From Glebionis coronaria (taxonomy: Eukaryota > Streptophyta > Magnoliopsida > Asterales > Asteraceae): a DNA stretch of 64,000 bases. The translations under genes and the position numbers were made by a program. Below the pieces are notes generated by a model. It searched no databases and had not been told where the DNA came from. It saw only the letters and a program-made list of their open reading frames with translations. The first letter of the stretch is position 1. Each line of letters begins with the position of its first letter. This document shows positions 12,093-22,583 of the stretch, one piece after another. The stretch spans positions 62,001-126,000 of the forward strand of contig JANFOE010002211.1 in NCBI GenBank assembly GCA_025667525.1. Direction: 5' to 3'.

Positions 12093-13344
12093 TATGTGTT
12101 TTGGAGTCTTTTTATAAAAGTATGTACAGGATGATGCATTATTATTGTTGGTCTTATTAATGATTTAGATTTTCCACTATATTTTTCTAACACTGACAAA
12201 GGTTGCTTGAACACTGATAAGTGTTTTTGTAATGTTGTCAGCAATATAATTGTCTAACGCTGACAAAGCTTCTCTCAACGCTGTCATGTGTTATCGGGGC
12301 GTTGTCAGCAACAATGTTAGTTTTGTGGTTTTCAATCTAAATGTGCAGATGGTGTTAGCAGTATACCATTGGATACAGAGTTGCTTATGGATCAATGGAG
12401 AAGCATTTGGACAAGTTTTTATTTATGGATGATGGTTGGAATGTTTCATTCCTATCTTGACATAAATTTTTTATGTTCATGCATGATTTTAGCAAACTTT
12501 TGTATCATAGTTTAAGGGGAGGTTTTAGGAACCTTTAGGATGTTTGGGTATCCATATGATACTCTTATCACAATTCTATATTGTGTCCAAAGGTGAGTAT
12601 GAGTTAGTTTTACTAAATCATGAGGCACTGTAGCATGCAAAGTTGATATACTATGCATGCTGCCAAGACATTTTTGGCCTAGAATTGGTTGTGGTCTGTT
12701 GGGAGACTTGGGAATGATTTTGATATGGGATTTACCTGGGAGTAACAAGGATTTTATAAGGTAACTTGGTTGTTAAGAGGTTTGGTTAGCAAGGGACACT
12801 AGAGGACTGTTATGTCTATCTTGCTTATGCAAGTGTGCATAACTGGACAGTGCTTACCGCCCTATAATAATTATCAGCTTTTGGTTATCTTATCTAGGAT
12901 AAATTACTTGTTAAGGTCGTTTTTCACTTTTTAATATTTTTATTTTTGGACGCTGACAAGAATTTTCCAAGCGTTGTTGTGACCAAATTGGACGCTGACA
13001 GGGCTATAGGCAAACGTTGACAAGATTATAGCCGTTGGGCGTTGATAGGTTATTTTTGACCGTTGACACTCAATGGGACCTACCCAGTTGTTACTTTTTG
13101 ACAAATCTTTGGGCCGTAATTTTAGGAGTTGTTACCTTCATTTAATGCATGAGATAACTTATAACTTTCTCAATATTTTCATGATTGATTTTTGAAAATA
13201 CTTACCTCTTTTTAGGCCTATCACATGCATCTATTTCTCCTATAAATTTGGCTCCTATTTTAAACAGGGTCTCTATAATTCTTGTCTAAACAAATTTCTC
13301 TTATCAACTTCATCTTCTTCATTTAAATTTAACAGCTTTCATCA
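12093..13344 (+). other. Non-coding gap between pol and third ORF, with two motif arrays
   Basis: No ORF of note. Two GCGYTGACA arrays lie here: 12189, 12210, 12231, 12256, 12277 and 12298 (spacing 21, 21, 25, 21, 21), and 12949, 12970, 12991, 13013, 13038 and 13059 (spacing 21, 21, 22, 25, 21). Outside the coding frame, spacings of 22 and 25 appear, unlike in the ORFs where all are multiples of three. SIRE-type elements commonly have such a spacer before the third ORF. Confidence 0.75.
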
Positions 13345-16098
13345 ATGGCACCAAAGTTTAAACCAACCGAATTGGAATTGGGGTTCAGATCACAACACAA
13401 CATGCTTGCTTATCTTGTCGCTGATGATACTCTGTTTCCTCAATACACACAAATGGTGGCGTATTTGAACGCATCCCCATTAAGGTATGCTCTTTCTCAT
13501 GCACCACTCATTCCAGTCACACACATTAAGCAGTTTTGGAACACTGTTAGTTCCTCAACAGTTAATGGAGTGACCACATTGACTTCTATTGTTCATGGGA
13601 GATCTTGGGTGGTTACTGAGGCCTTGGTACGCCAAGCCTTGCATCTTGATGATGCTGATGGTATAGCCACCCTTCCCATAAATGAAATAGAACAAGGGCT
13701 TAGGGCTTTGGGATATCCTTTTTCTGATGAAGATACTCTAAATAAGTATCATAAGCAGGAATTTCCCCCAGCCTGGAAGTACCTCATACATGTCCTCCTT
13801 CAATGTTTGAGTCCCAAGTGTACTGCACACAATGAGATCAATATATCCATTGCAAGTGCTATTTTGTGCATTGCAACAGGGCAAAAATTTAACTATTCTA
13901 AAATGATTTTTGAGGGGATGTGTAAAAACAAGGGGAACAAAATGACTTTAGCTTATCCCCGTTTTCTGCAAATGGTTTTTGATATTCAAGGTTACTGCTC
14001 AAGGGATCACAATGATTTTTATAAGATCCCTGAGCAAAAGAAAGCTATTTTTATGAAGATGAACTCACCACCCCATAGAGACCTACCTTTAACCCAAGCC
14101 ATGCTTGCTGTTATTACAGCAGCACAATCCCAACCAGACCCCCAACCTCAAATTGACCCTCAACCACAACTTGAACCAATTCCTGAACCTTTACCTTCCC
14201 CTGAACAATTGCAAATTGACTCAGAATCCTTCAACGCTGACACACTCAATGTTGGCGTTGATGTGCCTATTTCCAACGCTGACACACAACCTTCACAATC
14301 CCAAACACCCCTTAACCAACCCACATCCACTCCATCTTCTACACCATCTTCTACACCTCCTGAATATAGGTTGATGAAACGCCAAAGGACTACTGGAGTG
14401 TTCTCCTCTGGTGGTCCTAGCCATGTAGCAGAGAGAACCACCACCACAAGTGTGGCTGGTGACCTGGATGAGGCTGGGACTATTGGTTCAGGCTTAGATG
14501 CTGGCCAAGGCAGTCCCACCATCATTAAGTCCTCATCCATGCCCAATGAACCTGACTTGGGAGGTCCAATTCCCATTTTAGAAGAGGGCAGACTGGAACC
14601 AATGACTCTTATGGAATTGACGGCAGTCTGCATAAGCTTGCAAAAGCAAAATGCAGACTTAGTACAAATTGTCAGCTCACAAGGCCTTGAACTCAAGCAA
14701 TTGAGGGAGAGGATTGTTGTTTTGGAAAGTGATCGTGCCAGGAGAGGTATGGAGGAATCTTCCAAAGGGGAGGAAGATCAAATAAATCTGAGTGATAAGG
14801 GCAGCCAGGATGGTCAATCAATGGATGTTGCTGAAGCCCTTACAACTTTGAAGAAACAAACAGGTTTTGATACGTCCTTAGTCTCTCCTACCAACTTAAA
14901 TTTATCATTTATAGCTATGTTGAGAGAGGTTACACAAGGCGTTGAGGGAAGATATTTGGGCGTTGACAAGGAAAATTTGGACGCTGACAGAAATATTTTG
15001 GGCACTGATAGAACAAATTTGGGCGTTGATAGACCTGTACATGAAGGTGATGTATCCCAGTCATCATCTATCATCAAGGAGGTTTCTACTCAGGTATTAC
15101 CATCTACCTTACCAACCATTGCACCATCAGATAAGGGTAAGGGTATTTTGGTAGAAGAGAGTGTTCCAAAAGATGCAGCTCAAGTTGAGTTTGATAGAAG
15201 ATTAGCTGCACAAATCATGGAACAGGATGAAAAGGAAAAGTCACCATTTGTTGTGACTTCTGAAGAAGGAAGTGATGGAGCTAGCTCAGACTCAAGTGTG
15301 ATGATTATAGAACCAGAAAGGCTTGAGTATGGTGATGAGTTTGCTAGGGAAAAGTTAAGAGAATTGAAATTGCAGGTTGACTTTGACATGCCAGAGGTGG
15401 TTCAAATGTACAATGCAGAAGAAATGGAACTCAAGAAAGCTATGATTGTTCCCAGGCCAGTGAAGAAGGGAATTTCATTTGAGTTTCCAAAAGATATGGA
15501 TCCACTATATCCAAGTGAAGCAGTTATAAGAAAGAGCCTCAAGCTCTCCCCATTAGAAGCTTCAGATATGGTGCAAGTGTTACCATTATATTCTAGGAAC
15601 CCAATTGTGACCTATGAAGAAGATGAATGTGGGTTCTGGAAGATTGGCAGATTTGGCAAGGAGGTACACACTTTTACCACTCTCATATCTTTGTTTGCAA
15701 GTTGTGATAGAGAAGACTTGGTGGACCTTTGGAGGTTGCTGGAGACCAAGTATGAGGCTGAAGCACCAACTTCAGCTAATGGAATAAAACTTTGGACCAC
15801 ATTCAAAAGAATGTGTGGACCAAAAGATGAGGATCCTGCAATATGGAAGGATCTTGAAGATGACCTCAGTGGTCTTCAATGGAGGTTATATTCAGCTGCT
15901 GGTGTATATCATTTGAGTTCTACAAAGTTTGCTGAGTATCTACTTGTGGATGCTCAGTATTTCATATCCAAGGCTATTTTGGAGAAGATGAAGGACACTC
16001 AGCTGGAAATAGATTATTCAAGTGACGTGGCAAAAGATTTGATTAGATTTATTCACTATCAATATGAGAAGGTTTGTAAGATTCCTCCTAGTCCTTAA
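13345..16098 (+). CDS. Third ORF (envelope-like position) of SIRE-type element
   Basis: 917 codons, uninterrupted, downstream of pol where SIRE elements carry their so-called env-like gene. The N-terminal 250 residues (SPLRYALSHAPLIPVTHIKQFW, HGRSWVVTEALVRQALHL, WKYLIHVLLQCLSPK, MIFEGMCKNK, YPRFLQMVF) resemble a domain that I recall as frequent in Asteraceae retrotransposon proteins, sometimes annotated as synaptobrevin/longin-like. That assignment is doubtful. A proline/glutamine-rich stretch follows at about residues 255-345. A leucine-heptad region near 425-470 could form a coiled coil. No signal peptide or transmembrane span is evident, so a true envelope role is not supported. Two runs of the 21-bp motif are encoded at 14233-14285 and 14938-15032. 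Function unknown. Confidence 0.85.
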   Translation: MAPKFKPTELELGFRSQHNMLAYLVADDTLFPQYTQMVAYLNASPLRYALSHAPLIPVTHIKQFWNTVSSSTVNGVTTLTSIVHGRSWVVTEALVRQALHLDDADGIATLPINEIEQGLRALGYPFSDEDTLNKYHKQEFPPAWKYLIHVLLQCLSPKCTAHNEINISIASAILCIATGQKFNYSKMIFEGMCKNKGNKMTLAYPRFLQMVFDIQGYCSRDHNDFYKIPEQKKAIFMKMNSPPHRDLPLTQAMLAVITAAQSQPDPQPQIDPQPQLEPIPEPLPSPEQLQIDSESFNADTLNVGVDVPISNADTQPSQSQTPLNQPTSTPSSTPSSTPPEYRLMKRQRTTGVFSSGGPSHVAERTTTTSVAGDLDEAGTIGSGLDAGQGSPTIIKSSSMPNEPDLGGPIPILEEGRLEPMTLMELTAVCISLQKQNADLVQIVSSQGLELKQLRERIVVLESDRARRGMEESSKGEEDQINLSDKGSQDGQSMDVAEALTTLKKQTGFDTSLVSPTNLNLSFIAMLREVTQGVEGRYLGVDKENLDADRNILGTDRTNLGVDRPVHEGDVSQSSSIIKEVSTQVLPSTLPTIAPSDKGKGILVEESVPKDAAQVEFDRRLAAQIMEQDEKEKSPFVVTSEEGSDGASSDSSVMIIEPERLEYGDEFAREKLRELKLQVDFDMPEVVQMYNAEEMELKKAMIVPRPVKKGISFEFPKDMDPLYPSEAVIRKSLKLSPLEASDMVQVLPLYSRNPIVTYEEDECGFWKIGRFGKEVHTFTTLISLFASCDREDLVDLWRLLETKYEAEAPTSANGIKLWTTFKRMCGPKDEDPAIWKDLEDDLSGLQWRLYSAAGVYHLSSTKFAEYLLVDAQYFISKAILEKMKDTQLEIDYSSDVAKDLIRFIHYQYEKVCKIPPSP
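14233..14285 (+). repeat. GCGYTGACA motif run in third ORF (first)
   Basis: Copies start at 14233, 14254 and 14275, exactly 21 bp apart. They encode NADTLNV, GVDVPIS and NADTQPS in the proline/glutamine-rich part. Confidence 0.8.
14938..15032 (+). repeat. GCGYTGACA motif run in third ORF (second)
   Basis: Five copies start at 14938, 14959, 14980, 15001 and 15022, all exactly 21 bp apart. They encode GVEGRYL, GVDKENL, DADRNIL, GTDRTNL and GVDRP. This is the cleanest tandem 7-residue repeat in the element. Confidence 0.9.
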
Positions 16099-16139
16099 TG
16101 CTTATTCAGAAACTTGATCATAAGAGTGGATATCAAGTT

Positions 16140-16150
16140 TAGGGGAGGAT
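16140..16150 (+). other. Polypurine tract
   Basis: TAGGGGAGGAT directly precedes the 3' LTR, the position of the plus-strand primer. The coding-free LTR elements in this window end with a very similar tract (TAGGGGAAGAT on their sense strand). Confidence 0.85.
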
Positions 16151-16677
16151 TGTTGGGAATAAATTAAGGCCAGATCACTTGAGCGCTGACAAGAACAAAA
16201 CAAGCGTTGACAAGAACAAAACAAACGCTGACAGCTCAAGCGTTGACAAGTTAAAGTCAAGCGTTGACACATTGAAGACAAGCACTGATGGAAGATATAT
16301 TCTACGCGTGTATTATATTCTAGAATACTTCTAGTAAAGATAGGAACAACAATGTATTTTCTATATTTATATTTACCTAGAATAGTTGATACGTAGATTA
16401 TTGTACAAGGCTTCTTATGTCTATAAAAGAAGGCCTTTAGGTTAATGTTTAACATAAGTTTTATATAAGTTTTCATTCGTAAACATCTTTCATTGTAAGC
16501 AAGTTTGATATTGATAATCAAAGTGAAAGTTTGTTTATATCATTGTGTGTTCTTGTTTAAGTGTTAAATTCCGCATAACACTTAGATTCATAAAGCATAT
16601 ACAAAGGTTTCTCTACATGTATTACTTGATATAATCTCGTATACACAAAGCTAATCGATCTAAGTTTGGGATCAACA
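16151..16677 (+). repeat. 3' LTR of the first SIRE-type element
   Basis: 527 bp, same ends as the 5' LTR, five substitutions apart. The 21-bp motif array repeats at 16182-16291 and the TATA box at 16422-16429. Confidence 0.95.
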
Positions 16678-16682
16678 CTTTC
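16678..16682. repeat. Target-site duplication CTTTC, right
   Basis: Matches 5010-5014. RPA1-like coding sequence resumes without loss beyond it. Confidence 0.95.
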
Positions 16683-17033
16683 TTCCCAGAAGCAGACCTC
16701 ACAGGGATTACATCACCAATTCCAACAACGGAACCAATAACATCTGATCATAAACAAATAATATGTTATATTCAATTGCATAAAATAATTAAAATATTTA
16801 AAAAATTATTAAAAATAAAAACATACCAACAACATCATTTTCAGGGTATTCATATTGATCAGTGTCCAACAATTGAGAGAATGGTTCAAAAATAAAACCA
16901 TTTGGGTTATCATCAATTTGATCAATACGTGTAATAGTAGAATACCTATACAAACTTATTTTGAAACTATGGGGTAGCAGTGGTAGCTTTCTACTATTCT
17001 CAGCGATACCAAAATTAGATAACAGATAACATT

Positions 17034-17579
17034 TGGTTTCCGGATCTTTTAAGCTACTAGGAATGCATCATGTTCATATGATTAACAAATCAAAGCGGAA
17101 TTAGAACATAACACATTAACAAAGTGTTTAGGCACGAATAACATGAATTAAAACGAATGGATTGTTCATTATATTAGTAACAAACAATCACTAGACGTGT
17201 ATACATTGAATCCCACGTCTAGTCGACACACACTTTAGGTTTACATTGTGAATGAATTGAATGAATAAAACCTAAGACCCTTGGTTCCTTTTATAGTGTA
17301 AGGATTAGGGTTTACAAGAGATCAAATCAAATAAACAACTAAATATTCTATTTCTATAGATATATACTGAATATATTATTTAGAATATATATAATATATT
17401 CTGTAAATAGAATTCTCCATCAAATCCATCAGCGTTGACTTTTGTTGACTGTGTTTGACTTTTGTTGACTTCTGTCAACGCCTACATTGCTCTTGTCAAC
17501 TCTTGTATTACTCTTGTCAACGCTTGAGTAAATGTTCTTCGATTTTGAGTTTCTGCCACATCAACTTTTTGACCCAACA
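17034..17579 (-). repeat. 3' LTR of non-autonomous element copy 1
   Basis: 546 bp. In element sense it starts TGTTGGG. It lacks the terminal 11 nt present in the partner LTR. A reverse-strand TATA box (TATAAAAG) lies at 17288-17295. The reverse complement of the GCGTTGACA array lies at about 17477-17531 with 21-bp spacing. Confidence 0.88.
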
Positions 17580-18754
17580 ATCTTCCCCTAGTTGATAGTG
17601 GCAAAACCCTATGTGTATCTCTTGTAAGTTGTACATAATCTTCAAATTGCTTCCCCTCAAGTGTAGCACGTATTTCTTCCCCTTTTTGTCACATCAACAG
17701 GAAAGTAAACAATGTATGCAATGTTGAAGATTCTCCAGAATTAGCTCTATGTAATGATCTTGAAGAACAATTAATATAGTAATTTTGATGTAGAAGTAGA
17801 ATAACCCAACCTTGTGTTCCATGTCTTGTACTATCCATGTAACTAAGAACTTATATCAGACCAAGTATAGGTAGACCTCAATCCCTTGTCAATATTCTCA
17901 TCCTATATGAGACACTGAGCACGATAATGTAACTCCTTCAAGTGTTATGACAAGTCTTCGTCACCAATCATGTAAAGCACGAACAAGTTACCTTTAAAGT
18001 CTATGACTGGAAGTGCACGACTTTAAGATATGATAGAACACAAACTCGCGAAAATCTTCTTCAATCATCAAACTTACCATAAGAATTCTTCCCCTTAAGC
18101 TAACACCTCTTTATGACGAATTTAATGGAATCACATCTTCATACCATATGTAAAAGTTGTTGAACGGATAACTCTTTTACAAGGCTATCCCGATTACATA
18201 GTTTAAAATATCCATCAAATTCTCACGAATAGTTGCTAACTCGCTTTAAGATCATTAATTCCTTTCAAAAATATCCGAGCCATAAATATCATCATGATAT
18301 TCTAAATTAAAACGGAGATTCCATGTACCTTTGTGTGTATAATCCTCCTTTTTGTGTGCTTAAAACGTCCAATTTTCTCAAACAGCAGCAAACCTTGTGT
18401 TGTCCAATATCCTCTTCTGTCCAATATCTTTGGTAGTTGTATTGTCCGATATCAGACAATACCTATCAGCGTTGAAGTTCATATATCGGACGACACTGTC
18501 AACTCTATCAGCCAACTTCAACGCTTAATAACTTTTGCCTGGGGATAAAACTCGACAATCCCTCCGGTGGATGTTTAGATCTATGTATGTAGAACACACA
18601 TATAAAATTTCGTGACGATCCAACGGTTCAATCAAAAGTTATGACCTTCTGAATACTGCTGCGCACACAAAAACGTCCAGAAAAACCCTAGATGGATTTT
18701 TCTTTTCTTCTCGAAACACGAACACCTTGTTGGTCCTAGCATCACGAGCCACGA

Positions 18755-18767
18755 GGCTCTGATACCA
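18755..18767 (-). other. Primer-binding site of non-autonomous element copy 1
   Basis: On the minus strand this reads TGGTATCAGAGCC, complementary to the 3' end of initiator Met tRNA. It starts 2 nt from the LTR end, which fixes the LTR border at 18770. Confidence 0.9.
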
Positions 18768-18769
18768 AT

Positions 18770-19326
18770 TGTGGAAACCTTGGTTTCCGGATCTTTTAAG
18801 CTACTAGGAATGCATCATGTTCATATGATTAACAAATCAAAGCGGAATTAGAACATAACACATTAACAAGGTGTTTAGGCACGAATAACATGAATTAAAA
18901 CAAATGGATTGTTCATTATATTAATAACAAACAATCACTAGACGTGTATACATTGAATCCCACGTCTAGTCGACACACACTTTAGGTTTACATTGTGAAT
19001 GAATTGAATGAATAAAACCTAAGACCCTTGGTTCCTTTTATAGTGTAAGGATTAGGGTTTACAAGAGATCAAATCAAATAAACAACTAAATATTCTATTT
19101 CTATAGATATATACTGAATATATTATTTAGAATATATCCAATATATTCTGTAAATAGAATTCTCCATCAAATCCATCAGCGTTGACTTTTGTTGACTGTG
19201 TTTGACTTTTGTTGACTTCTGTCAACGCCTACATTGCTCTTGTCAACTCTTGTATTACTCTTGTCAACGATTGAGTAAATGTTCTTCGATTTTGAGTTTC
19301 TGCCACATCAACTTTTTGACCCAACA
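18770..19326 (-). repeat. 5' LTR of non-autonomous element copy 1
   Basis: 557 bp, full-length LTR with TG...CA ends in element sense. The TATA box is on the reverse strand at 19035-19042. The GCGTTGACA-type array lies near the LTR start (about 19224-19278). Confidence 0.9.
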
Positions 19327-20522
19327 GACCTTCTTCAAACAAAGGCTCAAATCTAAACATAAATTCCTTTTTGATAGAAACTTGAATTCTTGAATTCTGC
19401 AAATAAATAAACAAAATATAACACTTTTAAAATTAGCTTAAAAAAACGAAAAATATTAAGTAACCATGTTAAAAACATACATGTATATCTTGCAACACAA
19501 GATCCAGACTATAAGGATCGTGTTCAGCGTTCAATCTGTGTGATTGCCATATAGATATACAACGACCTTGAATACAAACATTATCCAACTTTGGATCAAC
19601 TTTGGCAATGGGTGTGATAACTTTTTCCTTATCATTACCTATTAAAGAGTACAATTTTAAAAATACATTATAACTTATACACATAATGAATACTTAAACT
19701 AATGTTTAAAATTAAAAAATACCTAAATTGCCAATGAAATTTTCTTCATCGAATCCCTTTGATCCCTTAGTACGTTTAACCAATCTTGAACCTCCATTAA
19801 CATGGATATTTTTGTTATTAAACCTGTTATACCATTTAATAATTATAAAATATTTATAAAAAATAAAATAAAAAGTTTTAGGGTTAAAAAAAAAACTACC
19901 CCCAGGAGAATTCATAGATCGCACACCAACAACATTTTCGTAACTTAGTTTTGTTCTGGTACCTCCAAAAGTCTTACGTTTTCGATTATCCTTAACGTTA
20001 CCATATCCAGTTCCAATAAATGAAGTACCCATTTTCAACTCAGATGATGCAAAACCTAAAATATTAAAAAATATAATTAATACACAAACAAAGGGGTTAT
20101 AAAAAAAAAACCTTCAAATTACATTACCTTGAGAAGTAATGGTTCCAACATCCTCCAGAATTCCAGTATTTCCATCACTTGATTTTAGTCCTTTTATGAT
20201 ATTTGATGTTCCTGTATATAAAATAATTAGAAAACTATTAGCTTATCAATGGTTTCGTAAGTGATTTCTACTGTTTTAACAAATTTTTTTTAATTAGCAG
20301 AATAATTAAAATACCTGCTGCAGATTCACGTGGTGTCGATTCATGATGTGCTCTTTCATTAAATTCATCATGACTTTCATCAACAGTTGCAGCCTCATGA
20401 AGTTTTGAGCCTGCTGCTGTTGCTTTCTTCCTTGACCGGGTTGTTGTTGAAGGAGTAGCATCTTTTGGAATGTATTCTGTTTGGTATCCTATGGTGGTTT
20501 TGCGAGTAGGATATCTGTTCAT

Positions 20523-22267
20523 TGTTATATAATCAATGAATATTCAAAACACGACTTACAATTAAGAATGAATGAAGATTTATATTCCAGGGATTGTATT
20601 TATACACATTATGTATGACACAGATAAGTAAACATATATTTTAAATTTTCAGTATATATCGTTTCACAAAGAATATTATCGTTTCACAAAGAATATTGTT
20701 TAAAACTTTAGTATATATCCTTTCACATCCAAAATATAGAATATATTATTGTCTATATTATTATGAAATTATGTATATCTTTTACAAAACAAACTGTACA
20801 TCGACTATTTTAGGGATTTTGTTTCCTTTTGTTGTTGTATGAATAAACGTGTAGTTCGAGTTAACAAAGTTTTTTGAAGTTGATTATGATTATTCATTAT
20901 CAAAACTCTATTATCATACGTTTTACCTATCTAGGATGAAATATAACCATATATATTTTCATTGACAGGCACCTCAGGGACTGCATGTGGTTTGCAAAAC
21001 ACTTCCAGGAATAAATTAATGTTAGTTACACCTGAGATTGAAACGGAATCAAGAGTCTCGTGGGATTCCAAGGATGGGCGAGTTTGGAGACAGATATTCT
21101 TGTATAAAATTTTAACATGTATTGACTTAATTAAGATGTTCAGTTAGTCAACATATCCATCGTTTTGTGTATAACAGTTTTGAACTTTCATCAATGAACA
21201 GAATCCTTATTGTTGATTTTTTAATCTTTGTTATAGACTTGGTTGCGTGTGATGCAATATGGTGAGTTTGTTTAGGCTTATTTAGTTGCAAGATGTAATC
21301 GACATCTAATAATTGACCAATGCATCTGCTTGAGAAAGCATAGAAAGCAAGCTCCTTGGGTATTGAATTTGCCATCTTTGCACCAATTTCCGGCATCTCA
21401 TTTGGCAAAGTATATTTCAACACTTTTGTAACATGCCTCAAGTCTTCAACATTCATATTTTTCAAACAATTTGACGCTAATTTCAGTTTTATTGTTTCAG
21501 TTAATCAAACTTCAAATAAACATATAATATTTGCATCAATTTATGAACTTACCATGCTTTTGCTAACTAACCTATTCCTTTAAGCTTGTTCAGAACTTGA
21601 GTAGAAACAATCAACATTAGTCAAAGAACCCTGCAGATGACCAACTTCATCATCAAACTCATATATCAAGCCAAAAACACTTCTCTTTGCAGGATCGATC
21701 AATAATCATATGCTTCTTGATCTGCGTTAGAGTGGTTTTCAGTTTCGTCTTGTCTTGCATGTTTAACGGCTTCAGTTTTCTCAAAAAGAAAAAGAGCTGC
21801 CTGCTTGTGACCCCCAGATTAAAAGAACTCGCGCTTTCTCTTCACAGAACCCATCCATCATGCAATAGCGTCTGCAACCAACGAAATCTTACAGGTTATA
21901 AAAAAGCCTATCACACGTAGATGTTGCAAGATAGGCATGTTAGATCACGGGTCAAACTGAATCACTTCTTAAGCAGTTTGGACCAGGTCAGGTTAAGTTG
22001 ACCCATTAAAACTTTCTTGACCATTAAACACAAAAAAGGCTAGAAACCTGATGTGTGCATACTGAAAGATCAGGTATTTCATATTAGTTCCAGCCTTTAT
22101 TCTTTCTTTCTGTCACCCGCCCAGCCTTAATTAGTACAGTTGCAACTGGTTTGGGTTGGATCGATCCGTCTGAGATATAACATAACCCAAATCCAAGTCA
22201 TTTATTAGTAATGCGCTGATATTGCTACTTCTACGGTTCAACCATCCATAATCCTATTTATGCAATA
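20523..22267. other. Mostly non-coding; exon-like traces of unknown gene
   Basis: Upstream of the RPA1-like start codon. I see AT-rich promoter-like sequence, then exon-like coding traces on the minus strand at about 21300-21470 (VEDLRHVTKVLKYTLPNEMP, AFYAFSSRCIGQLLD) and 21588-21690 (PAKRSVFGLIYEFDDEVGHL). I do not recognise the family. On the plus strand an exon-like piece bounded by AG and GT-poor borders occurs at about 20970-21100. None is supportable as a gene. Confidence 0.4.
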
Positions 22268-22456
22268 TCTTTTTGTGTTAGAAAAAACGATACCGTCAAG
22301 GGTATATGGATCTGATGGGGAATTCACAAGTCAAGCCTATATTCGAAACTCGGGCAATTGTCATAATTATATCCGAGATTTCCTCAAAAAACTTCTTTGG
22401 CTGAACATCATATGTACTCTAGCCTGAGTAAATATGCCCTTTTTCTGAATTCATGC
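22268..22456. repeat. Direct repeat of about 185 bp, copy 1
   Basis: Nearly identical to 22584-22770. It contains a minus-strand open stretch (FFEEISDIIMT) that could be an exon relic of an unidentified gene. Confidence 0.8.
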
Positions 22457-22583
22457 ATCACGGGTCATAACACTGGCACTGAGAACGAACGCAGGTGTAA
22501 CAACTAACTGTAATTAGCCCTGTGTCTCAAACAGGTTCCAATTCCGAAGGCAGAAAGTGCAGCTGCAACAGATAAAGCTTTGA

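Larger units (their letters stand above)
5015..16677 (+). mobile_element. SIRE-type Ty1/copia LTR retrotransposon, 11.66 kb
   Basis: A complete element: 527-bp LTRs beginning TGTTGG and ending CAACA, a primer-binding site, gag, protease-integrase-RT-RNase H in copia order, a 1.25-kb gap, a third ORF of 917 codons, and a polypurine tract. It is flanked by the 5-bp duplication CTTTC. The two LTRs differ by five substitutions in 527 positions that I could align by eye, so insertion is recent. Size, gene order and the extra ORF after pol fit the SIRE (Maximus) lineage. Pol is inactivated by two frameshifts and a nonsense codon, while gag and the third ORF are open. The element sits inside a coding exon of the minus-strand RPA1-like gene. 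Confidence 0.95.
17034..19326 (-). mobile_element. Non-autonomous LTR retrotransposon without coding capacity (copy 1)
   Basis: Two LTRs (17034-17579 and 18770-19326) flank 1.19 kb with no meaningful ORF. In element sense (minus strand) the LTR starts TGTTGGGTC, as in the SIRE-type element. A Met-tRNA primer site lies 2 nt inside the 5' LTR and a polypurine tract abuts the 3' LTR. The LTRs differ at about six positions. The 3' LTR lacks its last 11 nt and no target duplication is visible; RPA1-like coding sequence resumes exactly on both sides. The element sits in the exon for FEPLFEEG/CYLLSN. The type is TRIM/LARD-like, needing another element's enzymes. Confidence 0.9.
3501..20522 (-). pseudogene. 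RPA1-like (replication protein A large subunit) gene split by two LTR elements
   Basis: RPA1 proteins bind single-stranded DNA through OB folds in replication and repair. Minus-strand exons with good splice borders lie at 20315-20522 (ATG at 20522), 20128-20211, about 19904-20055, 19723-19823, 19481-19638, 19327-19396 continuing at 16827-17033, 16683-16743 continuing at 4979-5009, 4777-4904, 4617-4700, 4399-4537, 4144-4310, 3760-4069 and 3501-3683 (stop TAA). Landmarks are an OB-fold segment (VCIQGRCISIWQSHRLN, then FEPLFEEG and CYLLSNFGIAEN), a zinc ribbon (WAYTACKVCNK and YVCEDHGNVQG) and the C-terminal fold (KVIVRVVDESGSA, KLSGHTSWEL). One retrotransposon cuts the FEPLFEEG/CYLLSN exon and another cuts the exon reading RSASGKK/VRR. 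There is also a 1-nt frameshift at the A-run 4673-4678, and the exon junction near 19904 is uncertain. Other exons keep frame, so loss looks recent. Such genes are multicopy in plants and can travel in Helitrons. Confidence 0.85.

Noticed and set aside
14160..14765. 201-codon ORF antisense to the third ORF
   Set aside because: A shadow of the proline- and serine-rich sense frame; no recognisable domain.
13345..16098. Retroviral-type envelope protein
   Set aside because: The position is that of the SIRE env-like ORF, but I see no signal peptide, cleavage site or transmembrane segment, so only the positional name is used.
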